The notes under the pieces: model-generated
Told to the model about the DNA's origin: nothing
Database searches by the model: none
The model's input: only the letters and a program-made list of their open reading frames with translations
Assembly: GCA_934546745.1 (NCBI GenBank)
Contig: CAKTDV010000011.1
Location: 23,718 to 87,717 of the forward strand
DNA: 64,000 bases
Direction of reading: 5' to 3'
Source of the DNA: an uncultured Desulfovibrio sp.
GTDB lineage: Bacteria; Desulfobacterota; Desulfovibrionia; Desulfovibrionales; Desulfovibrionaceae
In this document: piece after piece, positions 1 to 10,629 of the stretch
How positions within the stretch are numbered: position 1 is the stretch's first letter
How the letters are laid out: every line of letters starts with the position of its first letter
Program-made: the position numbers and the translations under genes

Positions 1-1
1 G

Positions 2-1834
2 ACCCTGTCCTCCGATCGCTATGTGCTGCCCCTCAAAGCCAATTTCAAGGGCCGCATGCAGGGCATCATCCACGACTGGTCGCAGACGGGTGAAACATGC
101 TACTTCGAGCCGCTGTTCCTGGTGGAGATAAACAACCGCCTCCAGGAACTCAAGCGCGAGGAACGCGAGGAGGAACGCAAGGTTCTGGCCTATCTGGCCG
201 ATCTGCTGCGGGCGGAACTTCCCGGCGCGCATGCGGCTCTGCGCCTGCTGGCGGAACTGGACCTCCTCCAGGCAAAGCGCGCCCTTGCCGCCACCATCGA
301 CGGCCGCTGCGTCCCCATTACCGCACCGGCGGAAGGCATTCAGCTTCTGGGCGCGCGCCATCCCCTGCTCATGCTGGCGCCGCTGCTGCGCGGCGATGCG
401 GCGGAAAGCAGCCGCCAGTGCCAGGCCCGCGTCCGCCCGCTGGACATCGTGCTGCGCCCCGGCGAACGCGCCCTGATCATCACCGGCGGCAACGCCGGCG
501 GCAAGACCGTCTGCCTCAAGACGCTGGGCCTGATCGCCGCCATGACCATGAGCGGTCTGCCGGTTCCCGCGGCGGGCGGTTCCCACCTGCCGTGGTTCTC
601 GCGCCTGGACGCCTTCATTGGCGATGAACAGAGCCTGACCGGCAATCTTTCGACCTTTACGGCGCAGATACAGCACCTTGCCAAGGCATGGAGGCATCTC
701 GGCGAAAGCGGCCTTGTCCTTCTGGACGAATTCGGCGCGGGAACGGATCCGGCGCAGGGCGCGGCGCTGGCGCAGGCCGTGCTGGATGAACTCATCGCCA
801 ACCGCACCTTTGTCCTGGCCGCCACGCATTTCCCCTCCCTGAAAAGCTACGCGCTGACCCGCGAACACGCGCGCGCCGCCTCCGTCCTTTTCGATCCCGC
901 CAGCAAAAAGCCCCTGTACAGGCTGGCGTACGATCACGTCGGCGCAAGCCAGGCTCTCGACGTGGCGCGGGAATACGGCCTGCCGGAAAGCATCCTGCGC
1001 CGGGCGGAACGCTATCTTTTGCAGGACGGCGGCGATACGTCCGCATTGCTGGCCCGCCTGAACGCGCTTGCCGCCCAGCGGGAACGGGAAATCCAGGAAC
1101 TGCGCGCCCAGCAGGCCAAGGCGAAGCAGCGGCTTGAACACGAAAAAGACGGGCTGCGCCGCGAGCGGCAGCGCCTGCACGACGAGGTGCGCGCCCAGGC
1201 CGCCGAACTGATGCGCGCCGTGCGGGAGGGAAAGGCCGGGCACAAGCAGGCGCTCCGGGAACTTTCCCGCCTGCGCGGCACCCTGGCCGGAGATCCGCGC
1301 CCGGAAGAGGCGTCCGTCCTGCCGCTGGTCGAACATTTCGCTCCCGGGCAGAGCGTGCTCCATCTGACCTTCAACAAACGCGGCGTTGTGACCGATGTCG
1401 ACGAACGCCGATCCCGCGTGCGCGTCGATCTCAACGGCGTCAGCCTCTGGGCATCCATGAGGGACGTGCGCCTTGCGGACGCGCGGGCGCTTCCCGCCGC
1501 GCAACGCGGCGGTCCCGTGTCGCCCGTGCTGGCCGCCGTGCGCGAAAATGCCGCTCCTGACCGGCCAGCGGCCGCGGAAGACCGCGACGCCTCCCCGCTG
1601 CGTCTCGACGTGCGCGGCCAGCGCGCCGAACTGGCTGAGGCGGAGGTGGAAAAATTTCTCGACAGGGCGCTGCTGGCCGGCATCGGCGAAGTGGAAATCG
1701 TGCATGGACGCGGCACCGGCGCGTTGCGGCGCAGAATCCATGAATTTCTGCGCGCCTTTCCCGCGGCCGCCTCTTTTGCCACCGCGCCGGAGGATCGCGG
1801 CGGCGACGGCATGACCGTCGTCCTGCTGCGCTAG
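2..1834 (+). CDS. mutS2: Endonuclease/ATPase MutS2, 5' end missing
   Basis: DNA-structure-binding ATPase of the MutS2 branch, which lacks the MutS mismatch-recognition domains. The family suppresses homologous recombination by acting on branched DNA and also rescues collided ribosomes in some bacteria. The reading frame is open from base 2, so the gene begins left of the window; the first visible residues (RYVLPLKANFKGR) match the family core and are not a start. A Walker A loop GGNAGGKT lies at about 484-507 and a Walker B motif LVLLDEFGAGTDP at about 715-753. A long charged coiled coil (about 1060-1270) follows, then a KOW-like segment. The C-terminus is an Smr nuclease domain with LDVRG (about 1600) and HGRGTG (about 1698-1720). 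The visible 610 residues fit a family of about 780. It precedes dnaG by 64 bases on the same strand. Identification is secure. Confidence 0.95.
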   Translation, partial: TLSSDRYVLPLKANFKGRMQGIIHDWSQTGETCYFEPLFLVEINNRLQELKREEREEERKVLAYLADLLRAELPGAHAALRLLAELDLLQAKRALAATIDGRCVPITAPAEGIQLLGARHPLLMLAPLLRGDAAESSRQCQARVRPLDIVLRPGERALIITGGNAGGKTVCLKTLGLIAAMTMSGLPVPAAGGSHLPWFSRLDAFIGDEQSLTGNLSTFTAQIQHLAKAWRHLGESGLVLLDEFGAGTDPAQGAALAQAVLDELIANRTFVLAATHFPSLKSYALTREHARAASVLFDPASKKPLYRLAYDHVGASQALDVAREYGLPESILRRAERYLLQDGGDTSALLARLNALAAQREREIQELRAQQAKAKQRLEHEKDGLRRERQRLHDEVRAQAAELMRAVREGKAGHKQALRELSRLRGTLAGDPRPEEASVLPLVEHFAPGQSVLHLTFNKRGVVTDVDERRSRVRVDLNGVSLWASMRDVRLADARALPAAQRGGPVSPVLAAVRENAAPDRPAAAEDRDASPLRLDVRGQRAELAEAEVEKFLDRALLAGIGEVEIVHGRGTGALRRRIHEFLRAFPAAASFATAPEDRGGDGMTVVLLR

Positions 1835-1898
1835 CCTTCCCCATGCCGGGAAGAAACGCCCCCTTCCCGCGCGCACTCTTTTATCATCCAGACGCCCC

Positions 1899-3618
1899 AT
1901 GCAGAGCAGAGACGCCATACGAGCCATCAAGGAGCGCCTCAATATCGCGGATATTGCGCGCCGTTACGTCGAGTTGAAACGCAACGGTCCGCGCTGGGTC
2001 GCTCCCTGCCCTTTTCATCAGGAAACCAAGCCTTCGTTTTCCATCAATGAGGAGCAGGGCCTGTTCTACTGTTTCGGCTGCCATGCCTCGGGCGATATCT
2101 TCGATTTTTACGGCCGTATCAACGGACTGGACTTCCGCGACACCCTGGAACAGCTCGCGGCGGAGGCCGGGATCACGCTGGAGCGCGGCCCGGCGGATCC
2201 GAAACGCCGCGAACAGGAACGGCGTGAGCGTTCGGGACGCCTTCAGATGCTCAGGATGTACGAGCTGGCCGCCGCCCACTTTGCCACCGCCCTCGACAGC
2301 CCCGAAGCCGGGGAATGCCGCGCCTATATCCAGAAACGCGGTCTGAGCGCGGATATTGTGCGGCGCTTCGGCCTCGGCTGGGCGCGCCGCGACTGGCAGT
2401 CGCTGGCGTCGGCCCTGCATCGGGCCGGTTTTGACGGACGCATGGCGGCGGAGGCGGGCCTGCTCGGCATCTCGGAACGCAGCCAGCGCCCCTACGATCG
2501 CTTTCGCGGCCGGCTGATGTTTCCCATCAGGAGCCTGTCCAATCAGGTTATCGCCTTTGGCGGACGCATCATCGCCGATGAGGAGGAAGCCAAATATATC
2601 AACAGCGCGGACACCCCCCTCTACAAAAAGGGCGATCATCTTTACGGCCTTGCGCAATCCCGCAGAGGAATTACCACTAAAGGACAGGCGCTTTTGACCG
2701 AAGGATATATGGATGTCCTCACGCTGCATCAGTACGGCTATGACAATGCCGTGGGCGTCCTGGGCACGGCGCTCACTCCGGAACAGATCAAGCGCCTTTC
2801 CGGCTTCACCTCGCGGATGATCCTGCTCTTCGACGGGGATCGCGCCGGGCGCAAGGCCGCGCTCCGATCCTGCGAGATGCTGCTGACGCGCGGCCTGGCC
2901 TGTTCCGTCGTGCTGATGCCCGATGGCGAGGATATTGACAGCCTGCTGCGCACCCAGGGGCCGGAAGCCTTTGAGGCCCTGCTGGCCCATGCCCCCGACG
3001 GCCTGCGTTTCTGCGTGGACGTTCTGCGCGCGCTGGCGCCGCGCGAAACCGTGGAATGGGCGCGCACCTTCCTCAGCCAGGTGGAGGCGCCGGAGCTTGT
3101 CAGCCACTACGCCTCCCGTCTGGCAACGCGGCTCCAGCTTTCGGAGAGCGAATTGCGGCAGGGCGCGGCCCTGCGCCGCCAGAGCGCCAGGACACGCGGC
3201 GGCGGAATGCCGGCCCCCGCCGGCGGAAGAGCCCGCCAGAACATGCGGGACAGGCAGATCATGATGTACGCCGTGCGCTACCCGGAACGCCTCGAGGATC
3301 TGCGCGGCATGGGCGCGGATCTGGCCCTGCGGTCCGAGATTGCCCGCCGCCTCTGGGACAAGCTTGAGGAATGGGGTCCGGAGGCGGCCTATCATCTGGA
3401 CGAACGGGAAAAAAATTTCTGGTCTTTCTGCCGGGGGGCGGAGGCCGCTCCCCGCGACGACGGCAACAAAGAACTGGAAGCGCTGCGCAACGATCTCAAC
3501 GCCTACTACGCTTCCGCGCAGAAATTATCCCTTGTGGCAGCCCTGCGCCAGAACGCGGGCGATCCCGGCGCGGATGAGGAATTTCTCCGCGCCCTGCAGG
3601 AAACCTTGGAGAACGTCC

Positions 3619-3632
<14 letters not shown>
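1899..3632 (+). CDS. dnaG: DNA primase DnaG
   Basis: Primase that makes RNA primers at the replication fork with DnaB. The N-terminal CHC2 zinc ribbon is intact, with ligands Cys37, His40, Cys58 and Cys61 (CPFH, CFGC). The TOPRIM catalytic core has Glu268 (LTEGY) and the metal-binding pair Asp312/Asp314 (FDGD). The C-terminal DnaB-interaction part is more divergent and helical. Length 577 aa is normal for the family. The ATG at 1899 gives the family-typical N-terminus just ahead of the zinc ribbon; no strong ribosome binding site is visible, which fits coupling to upstream translation. Its last 14 bases overlap the start of rpoD, the classic macromolecular-synthesis arrangement in which primer synthesis and the main sigma factor share a transcript. 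Confidence 0.97.
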
Positions 3633-5388
<1,756 letters not shown>

Positions 5389-5391
5389 GCC

Positions 5392-6075
5392 ATGTCAGCC
5401 CGCCGCCCGCTCTTTCTCTGTATCCTGCTCCTCCTGCCGGCGCTCCTTGCGGCGCGGGTGGAGGCGGATTCCGATCTGCCCGGCGATCCTGAGGGGGCCG
5501 TCGCCACCTGCTTTGACGGCGACACGCTCAAATTGCGCGACCGGCGCGTGATCCGTCTGGCAGGCATAGACACGCCTGAACTCAACCGGCGCGAGAACAA
5601 ACCCCAGTATTATGCCAGAGAGGCGTCGGCCATTCTCACGGCCATGACGCGCGGCCAGAAAATACGGCTGCGGGCCGCTGGCAAGGAAAGCAGGGATCGT
5701 TACGGACGCCTTGTCGCCGAAGTCCTGCTCCCTGGCGGCGAGTCGGTCAACGAGGCCATGATCGCCCGGGGCGCGGCCTTTTTCTCCTATCATGACGGGC
5801 TTGACGCCGATCTCGTCAGGCGCCTGCTCTCCCTCCAGAGCCAGGCCATTGCCGAGCGCCGCGGCATGTGGGCCCGCCTTCTCTCCCTGCCGCAGGCCCA
5901 GGAAACCTATGTGGGCAACAGAAATTCCCGGCGTTTCTTCCTCTCGGACAGCCCGGAAAGCCGGAAGATCAAACCCCGCAACCGTGTGTTTTTCGGCAAT
6001 CTCATGGATGCCTTTATGGCGGGCTATGCTCCCGCGCGCACGAAAAAGGGTTCCGCTCTCTGGCCGGACTCCTGA
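5392..6075 (+). CDS. Secreted thermonuclease-family (SNase-like) nuclease
   Basis: Predicted exported nuclease with one staphylococcal-nuclease (OB-fold) domain. A hydrophobic signal sequence (residues 5-22, LFLCILLLLPALLAA) precedes the domain. The SNase signature is visible: CFDGDTLKL, then RLAGIDTPEL with catalytic-type Asp and Arg, and later SRDRYGRLVAEV, the usual KDKYGRxLA-like block carrying the second catalytic arginine. The last 50 residues are outside the domain. It starts 3 bases after the rpoD stop and is probably co-transcribed. Family members hydrolyse DNA or RNA in a Ca-dependent way; the biological role here is unknown, and the tight link to rpoD may be only positional. Confidence 0.88.
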   Translation: MSARRPLFLCILLLLPALLAARVEADSDLPGDPEGAVATCFDGDTLKLRDRRVIRLAGIDTPELNRRENKPQYYAREASAILTAMTRGQKIRLRAAGKESRDRYGRLVAEVLLPGGESVNEAMIARGAAFFSYHDGLDADLVRRLLSLQSQAIAERRGMWARLLSLPQAQETYVGNRNSRRFFLSDSPESRKIKPRNRVFFGNLMDAFMAGYAPARTKKGSALWPDS

Positions 6076-6133
6076 CACCGGACGCCCCCGGCTCCGCCCC
6101 GCATTTCCCTTCTTCCCCGGAGGAATCCACCCC

Positions 6134-6919
6134 ATGAACGCCTGTGTCCATCAACCGGAAGCCCCGTTGCGCAATCAGTCCGCGCTCGTCATCTTTTCGG
6201 GCGGGCAGGATTCCGCCACCTGTCTGGCCTGGGCGCTGTCCCGCTTTTCCGCGGTGCTGACGCTTGGTTTTGACTATGGGCAACGGCATGCTGTGGAGCT
6301 GCGCTGCCGCGCCAACGTTCGCGGGGCCATTGCCGCCATCCGCCCGGACTGGAAAGCGCGCCTCGGCGCGGATACGCTCCTTGATATCGATCTCTTCCGG
6401 CAGCTGGCCGATACCGCGCTGACCTCGGACATGCCCATAGACGGCGGCTCCGGAGGGCTGCCCAACACCTTCGTACCCGGCCGCAATCTCCTCTTTCTCC
6501 TGCATGCCGCCGCCTGGGCCTATCCGCGCGGCATCCGCCACCTTGTCCTCGGCGTCTGCCAGGCGGATTCCTCCGGCTATCCCGACTGCCGCGATGACAG
6601 CGTCAAGGCGCTGCAAGTCGCCATGAATCTTGGCATGGACAGCCGCTACATCCTGCACACGCCGCTCATGTTCCTTGACAAGGCCGCGACATGGCAACTG
6701 GCCGAGGATCTTGGCGGAGAGGCGCTTGTCAACAGCATTCTGGAAGAAAGCCATACCTGCTATGAGGGCGAACGCGGCCAGCGTTTTGCCTGGGGCTACG
6801 GCTGCGGCGTCTGCCCTGCCTGCCTCCTGCGGCGGCGCGGCTATGAGGCCTATATGGCGGAAAAACAAAAAGCGCAGGAAGCCGGACGCCCCCAGGCGGA
6901 CGAACTCACGAGCGTATAA
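6134..6919 (+). CDS. queC: 7-cyano-7-deazaguanine synthase QueC
   Basis: Converts 7-carboxy-7-deazaguanine plus ammonia and ATP to preQ0, the precursor of queuosine in tRNA. The PP-loop ATP pyrophosphatase motif SGGQDS sits at residues 22-27 and the C-terminal zinc site is formed by Cys209, Cys224, Cys227 and Cys230 (TCY...CGVCPAC). The frame is open far upstream, but the ATG at 6134 follows a GGAGGAA ribosome binding site (about 6118-6124) and gives 261 aa, close to family length (220-240 plus a short N-terminal tail). No queD, queE or queF lies next to it in the window. Confidence 0.95.
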   Translation: MNACVHQPEAPLRNQSALVIFSGGQDSATCLAWALSRFSAVLTLGFDYGQRHAVELRCRANVRGAIAAIRPDWKARLGADTLLDIDLFRQLADTALTSDMPIDGGSGGLPNTFVPGRNLLFLLHAAAWAYPRGIRHLVLGVCQADSSGYPDCRDDSVKALQVAMNLGMDSRYILHTPLMFLDKAATWQLAEDLGGEALVNSILEESHTCYEGERGQRFAWGYGCGVCPACLLRRRGYEAYMAEKQKAQEAGRPQADELTSV

Positions 6920-6930
6920 AGGAAAAACCT

Positions 6931-7482
6931 ATGGAAAACCAGGAGAAAAAACCGCTGCCGGCGGCCCGGGGCGTGGAGGCGGCGCATATTCTCTTCACCC
7001 TGAACACAGGCACGGAAGACATTCTGCGCATGGCGCAGCGCTCCGGCCTTCCGGAAATCTTCTGGGGCGGGCCGCTGGCGCCGGCTCTCTGCGGGGAGTG
7101 GCGCGCCTTTGTCCATGCCGCCGTCACGGCGGGCCTCATGCAGCACGCCCCCAACAGCGTCCTGACAGCCTATCTGCGGGATACGGGCTTTCTGCTGGAA
7201 CAGGCCGAAGGACATGCCGATGCCGTTCCGCATACAACGCGCGTGGAGGAATTCGTTGACGGCCCCTTTTCCGCCTATATGGAGCTGCTGGCACAGGAAC
7301 GCCAGAAGGAATGTCCCCTGCTCTTTTTCCGCCGTCTTGGCATCAGCGGGGAGGGAGAAGCGTCCCATCTGATGGACGGCGACGCTCTTGCCCGAGCCCA
7401 GGGCCGCATTGCCGCCGTCATGGCCATGCTGATCAGCGCCATTCAGGACAAGCTCGACGCCTACGACATCGCCGCCGACTAA
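6931..7482 (+). CDS. Conserved-looking hypothetical protein, 183 aa
   Basis: I do not recognise this protein. It is soluble by inspection, with no signal peptide or membrane segment, rich in Ala, Leu and Glu, and likely mostly helical. Blocks such as WGGPLAPALCGEWRAF and VTAGLMQHAPNSVLTAYLR look conserved rather than random. The ATG at 6931 follows AAAGGAAA by 6 bases and lies 12 bases after queC, so the two are probably one transcript ending at the strong hairpin at 7501-7551. The codon use matches its neighbours. It could be a small lineage-specific cytoplasmic protein; queC linkage alone does not show a role in queuosine synthesis. Confidence 0.7.
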   Translation: MENQEKKPLPAARGVEAAHILFTLNTGTEDILRMAQRSGLPEIFWGGPLAPALCGEWRAFVHAAVTAGLMQHAPNSVLTAYLRDTGFLLEQAEGHADAVPHTTRVEEFVDGPFSAYMELLAQERQKECPLLFFRRLGISGEGEASHLMDGDALARAQGRIAAVMAMLISAIQDKLDAYDIAAD

Positions 7483-7500
7483 TCTTTTTCCGTTAACTAC

Positions 7501-7551
7501 GGGAAGAAGGGCCCCTTTCGCCTGTTCCGCGCGAAAGGGGCCCTTCTTCCC
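7501..7551. terminator. Perfect 21-bp inverted repeat between convergent operons
   Basis: Arms 7501-7521 and 7531-7551 are perfect reverse complements around a 9-base loop. The stop of the + strand gene is at 7482 and the - strand nrdG ends at 7584, so the hairpin can end transcription from both sides. A short T-run (about 7485-7490) lies on the left for leftward transcripts; there is no clear T-run on the right. Confidence 0.8.
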
Positions 7552-7583
7552 GCATGGTAACGCCTGTCTGCGCGGATACGGCC

Positions 7584-8105
7584 CTATGGCGCTCCGGCAG
7601 CGACCTTCCCCGCATGGCGCGCCGCCAGTTGGGCGCGCTGATGGCGGTCAAGCAGGCGCTGATTGGCGCTGCCGCAAAAAGGCAGATCGAGATCGCGCAG
7701 CGCCTCGATATACGGGCCGTCCACCAGCAGATCCACGAGCTCCAGCAGACGGGCCACGGCAGGTTCCGCCCGCGCCTTATCCAGCAGTTCCTCAAAGGTG
7801 AATCCCGTATAGGCCATGACGTTCCTGCCCGCGGCGTGGACAGCTTCGGCAAGGCCGCACAGCGCCTCCGCCTGAAGAAAGGGTTCGCCGCCGGAAAACG
7901 TGATGCCCGCCAGCAGGGGATTTTCAGAAAACCGCCGGAAAATGGCCCCGGTATCCATGAGCGTTCCCCCGTCGAGGGGGTGTGTCTGGGGATTATGGCA
8001 CCCCGGACAGGCGCGGGTACAGCCCTGCGTAAAAATCACATAGCGCAGGCCGGGGCCGTCCACTATGGATTCTTCCACAATGCCGCTGACGCGCAGCTCA
8101 GGCAT
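7584..8105 (-). CDS. nrdG: Anaerobic ribonucleotide reductase activating protein NrdG (radical SAM)
   Basis: Radical-SAM enzyme that installs the glycyl radical on class III ribonucleotide reductase. The [4Fe-4S]/SAM motif CTRACPGC places cluster cysteines at residues 29, 33 and 36 (CX3CX2C), followed by HNPQ and a SAM-binding segment FSGGEP. Length 173 aa is typical for NrdG. Its ATG overlaps the last 8 bases of the upstream 56-aa glycyl-radical gene, so the two are translationally coupled; that partner is the expected substrate. The last 25 or so residues are low in conservation. Expression under anoxia is expected but no operator is defined here. Confidence 0.94.
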   Translation of the reverse strand: MPELRVSGIVEESIVDGPGLRYVIFTQGCTRACPGCHNPQTHPLDGGTLMDTGAIFRRFSENPLLAGITFSGGEPFLQAEALCGLAEAVHAAGRNVMAYTGFTFEELLDKARAEPAVARLLELVDLLVDGPYIEALRDLDLPFCGSANQRLLDRHQRAQLAARHAGKVAAGAP

Positions 8106-8268
8106 GCTTCACCCTGTCGTGCTCCTCCGCACGCTTGGCGTTGTTGAAGCGGTCGAGTGTGCCCACGAGGTAGCCGGTGATACGGCGGACACGTTCAAAC
8201 GCCACGCCCTCGCCCACCATCTTTTCCTCGGGCTTGCACTCGCTTTTGAGACGGGATTCCATCAGCAT
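8098..8268 (-). CDS. Separate glycyl-radical subunit of anaerobic ribonucleotide reductase, 56 aa
   Basis: Small protein between nrdD and nrdG. Residues 26-36 (RVRRITGYLVG) match the glycyl-radical loop that in single-chain NrdD is RRVCGYLG, and the following RFNNAKRAEEHDRVKH matches the conserved tail (N-x-GK-x-E, RVKH). Gly32 is therefore the likely radical site. An AGGAGG ribosome binding site lies 9 bases before the ATG at 8268; the ATG at 8262 is an alternative. It begins 102 bases after the nrdD stop and overlaps the nrdG start by 8 bases. The nrdD product itself ends without a glycyl-radical motif, so this peptide should complete the enzyme. Similar short proteins annotated as anaerobic ribonucleoside-triphosphate reductase are known in related bacteria, as far as I recall. 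Confidence 0.85.
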   Translation of the reverse strand: MLMESRLKSECKPEEKMVGEGVAFERVRRITGYLVGTLDRFNNAKRAEEHDRVKHA

Positions 8269-8370
8269 ATCGGTTTTCCTCCTCTTTCTTCAACGGATAC
8301 TCCCGGACGCAACAGTTCTCCGGGGAGCGCCTCTCCGCGCGGCGTCCTGTCGCGCCCGCACGGAAAAATA

Positions 8371-10629
8371 TCAGCGGCAATGGCATGACGGCATGTGCGG
8401 GTAGCGGCGGCGTAACATTCGCAACGTCTCCTCGCTGACCGCTTCCCCCTCCCGGCGGCCGCACCGGGGGCAGACGTCGTTGATGACGCCCACATAGCCG
8501 CAGACCGGATCCCGATCCAGCGGATGGTTGATGGATCCGTACCCGACGCCCCGATCATGCATATAGCGGATGACGGCCTCAAACGCCTCAGGATTCTTGC
8601 AGGTATCGCCGTCAAGTTCCACGTAGGTGATGTGTCCCGCATTGGTCAGGGCATGGTAGGGCGCCTCAATGTCAATCTTGCGGAAGGCCCTGATGGGAAA
8701 GTAGACGGGCACATGGAAGGAGTTGGTGTAGTACTCCCTGTCCGTCACGCCGGGGATGGAGCCGTAACGGGCGCGATCCAGCTTGACAAAACGCCCTGAA
8801 AGACCTTCCGCAGGGGTGGCGATGAGCGAAAAATTGAGTTTCGTCAGGCGCGCCTCCTCATCGGCGCGCCGCCGCATATGGCCGATGATTTCCAGCCCCA
8901 GCCGCTGGGACTCCTCGCTTTCGCCATGATGTTTGCCCGTCAGCGCCACCAGCGTTTCGGCAAGGCCGATAAAACCGACTGTCAGCGTGCCATGCCGGAG
9001 CACCTCCTCCACCGTATCGTCCCAGTCCAGTTTGCCGGAATCCAGCCAGATGCCGTTGCCCATAAGGAAGGGGTAGTTGCGGACTTTTTTGGAACACTGG
9101 ATTTTGAAGCGGTGCAGCAGCTGGCGGAAAACCAGATCGATCCGCGCGTCCAGCAGCGTAAAGAAGCGCGCCCTGTCGCCGTGCGCCTCCAGGGCTATCC
9201 GGGGAAGATTGATGGAGGTGAAGCTCAGGTTGCCGCGCCCGCACGTCACTTCCCGCCCGGCGTCGTACACATTGCCCAGGACGCGGGTGCGGCAGCCCAT
9301 GTAGGCGACCTCGCTATTATAGCTGCCGTCATAATACTGGAGGTTGAACGGCGCGTCGATGAAACTGAAATTCGGGAAAAGACGCATGGCGGACGTTTCC
9401 ATGGCCAGACGGAAAAGATCGTAGTTCGGATCGCCCTCCCCGTAGTTGACCCCTTCCTTGACCTTGAAAATCTGCACGGGAAAGATGGATGTCTCCCCGT
9501 TGCCCAGACCGGCCTGCGTGGCCAGCAGCAGGTTCCGGATGACCATGCGGCCTTCGGGGGAGGTATCCGTACCGTAGTTGACGGAGCTGAAGGGAACCTG
9601 CGCGCCCGCGCGGCTGTTCATGGTGTTCAGGTTATGGATAAAGGCTTCCATCGCCTGATAGGTGCGGCGCTCCGTCGCCCTGAGCGCCTCTTCCGCGGCG
9701 TAGGCATGCGCGCCCGCCAGCAGATCACGATCCCGCGGCGCGGCCACAGCCAGCATACGGCGTCCGTAGTCGTCCACCGCGCCCATGCGCACGCCTTCGC
9801 CCAGGGTCGTGCGAACGCCCCGGAAAAACCGCCCGGCCTCCTCCTCGTCCATGCCGCCCCTGATGCGCGCAAAGGCCATAAAGGCGCGTTCATATTCCTT
9901 GCGGAACGTTTTGATGACGCCGCCGGCCATGGCGTAGTCAAAATGCGGCACACTCTGGCCGCCGTGCATCTCGTTCTGATTGGCCTGGATGGCGATGCAC
10001 GCCAGCGCGGAATAGCTCTCTATGGAATTGGGTTCGCGCAGAAAGCCGTGCCCCGTCGAAAACCCGTCCCTGAACAGGGGGATCAGGTCGATCTGGCAGC
10101 ACGTTTCCGTGAGCATGTAGAAATCCTTGTCGTGAATATGGATATCGCCGTTGGCATGCGCCGCCGACGCGTCCTTGGGCAAAATATAGTTGTCGGTAAA
10201 GAACTTGGCCCCCTCGGAGCCGTACTTGAGCATGGTGCCCATGGCCGTGTCGCCGTCGATATTGGCATTTTCGCGCTTGATATCCTCCTCAATGGCCGGA
10301 GAATAGGTGAGCTTCCGGTAAATATCCATCAGATAGGATTCGGCGTTGCGAATCTTGGTATGCTCGGCGCGATAGAGGATATAGGCCTTGGCTGTCCGGG
10401 CGTAGTCATACTGAATCAGCATGTCCTCCACCACGTCCTGGATTTCCTCCACATGCTCAAGGCCCTGATCGTCCAGCTTGCGACAGACTTTTTCCGTTAC
10501 AAACAGAAGATCCGTCGGCGTCATGTCCTCCCCGCCCACGGCCTTGTTGGCCTTGGAGATGGCGTTGAGAATTTTGACTGAATCAAAGGGAACTTTCGTT
10601 CCATCACGCTTGACGATGCTGGCGGGCAT
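8371..10629 (-). CDS. nrdD: Anaerobic ribonucleoside-triphosphate reductase large chain NrdD, lacking the glycyl-radical tail
   Basis: Class III ribonucleotide reductase that makes deoxyribonucleotides without oxygen. An N-terminal ATP-cone regulatory domain (SIVKRDGTKVPFDSVKI) is followed by the large catalytic barrel, with recognisable blocks such as IHIHDKDFYMLTETCCQIDL. The C-terminus has zinc-site cysteines (VCGYVGV, CPRCGR) but stops at CHCR without the expected RxxGYL glycyl motif, which is found on the 56-aa gene downstream. I chose the ATG at 10629 (MPASIVKRDG) because it matches the family and has a weak AGGGGA ribosome site; the ATG at 10650 adds seven residues and lies within the repeated leader. 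That gives 752 aa. It forms an operon with the small subunit and nrdG. Confidence 0.93.
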   Translation of the reverse strand: MPASIVKRDGTKVPFDSVKILNAISKANKAVGGEDMTPTDLLFVTEKVCRKLDDQGLEHVEEIQDVVEDMLIQYDYARTAKAYILYRAEHTKIRNAESYLMDIYRKLTYSPAIEEDIKRENANIDGDTAMGTMLKYGSEGAKFFTDNYILPKDASAAHANGDIHIHDKDFYMLTETCCQIDLIPLFRDGFSTGHGFLREPNSIESYSALACIAIQANQNEMHGGQSVPHFDYAMAGGVIKTFRKEYERAFMAFARIRGGMDEEEAGRFFRGVRTTLGEGVRMGAVDDYGRRMLAVAAPRDRDLLAGAHAYAAEEALRATERRTYQAMEAFIHNLNTMNSRAGAQVPFSSVNYGTDTSPEGRMVIRNLLLATQAGLGNGETSIFPVQIFKVKEGVNYGEGDPNYDLFRLAMETSAMRLFPNFSFIDAPFNLQYYDGSYNSEVAYMGCRTRVLGNVYDAGREVTCGRGNLSFTSINLPRIALEAHGDRARFFTLLDARIDLVFRQLLHRFKIQCSKKVRNYPFLMGNGIWLDSGKLDWDDTVEEVLRHGTLTVGFIGLAETLVALTGKHHGESEESQRLGLEIIGHMRRRADEEARLTKLNFSLIATPAEGLSGRFVKLDRARYGSIPGVTDREYYTNSFHVPVYFPIRAFRKIDIEAPYHALTNAGHITYVELDGDTCKNPEAFEAVIRYMHDRGVGYGSINHPLDRDPVCGYVGVINDVCPRCGRREGEAVSEETLRMLRRRYPHMPSCHCR

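Noticed and set aside
1884..3395. A 503-residue open frame on the - strand across dnaG
   Set aside because: It is antisense to a certain gene and has no recognisable domain; high GC at third codon positions opens such frames across the window.
7584..8105. NrdG as a pyruvate formate-lyase activating enzyme
   Set aside because: The short length, the GCTRACPGC spacing and its coupling to the class III reductase genes fit NrdG.
8268..8373. UGA read-through (selenocysteine) joining nrdD to the 56-aa protein
   Set aside because: The frames are in register, but two UGA codons intervene, the bridge encodes an Arg/Gly-rich stretch unlike NrdD, and the small gene has its own strong ribosome site. I saw no convincing SECIS-like hairpin right after the UGA.
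8878..10581. A 567-residue open frame on the + strand over nrdD
   Set aside because: Antisense to nrdD, with low-complexity His/Gln/Arg-rich composition and no family match.
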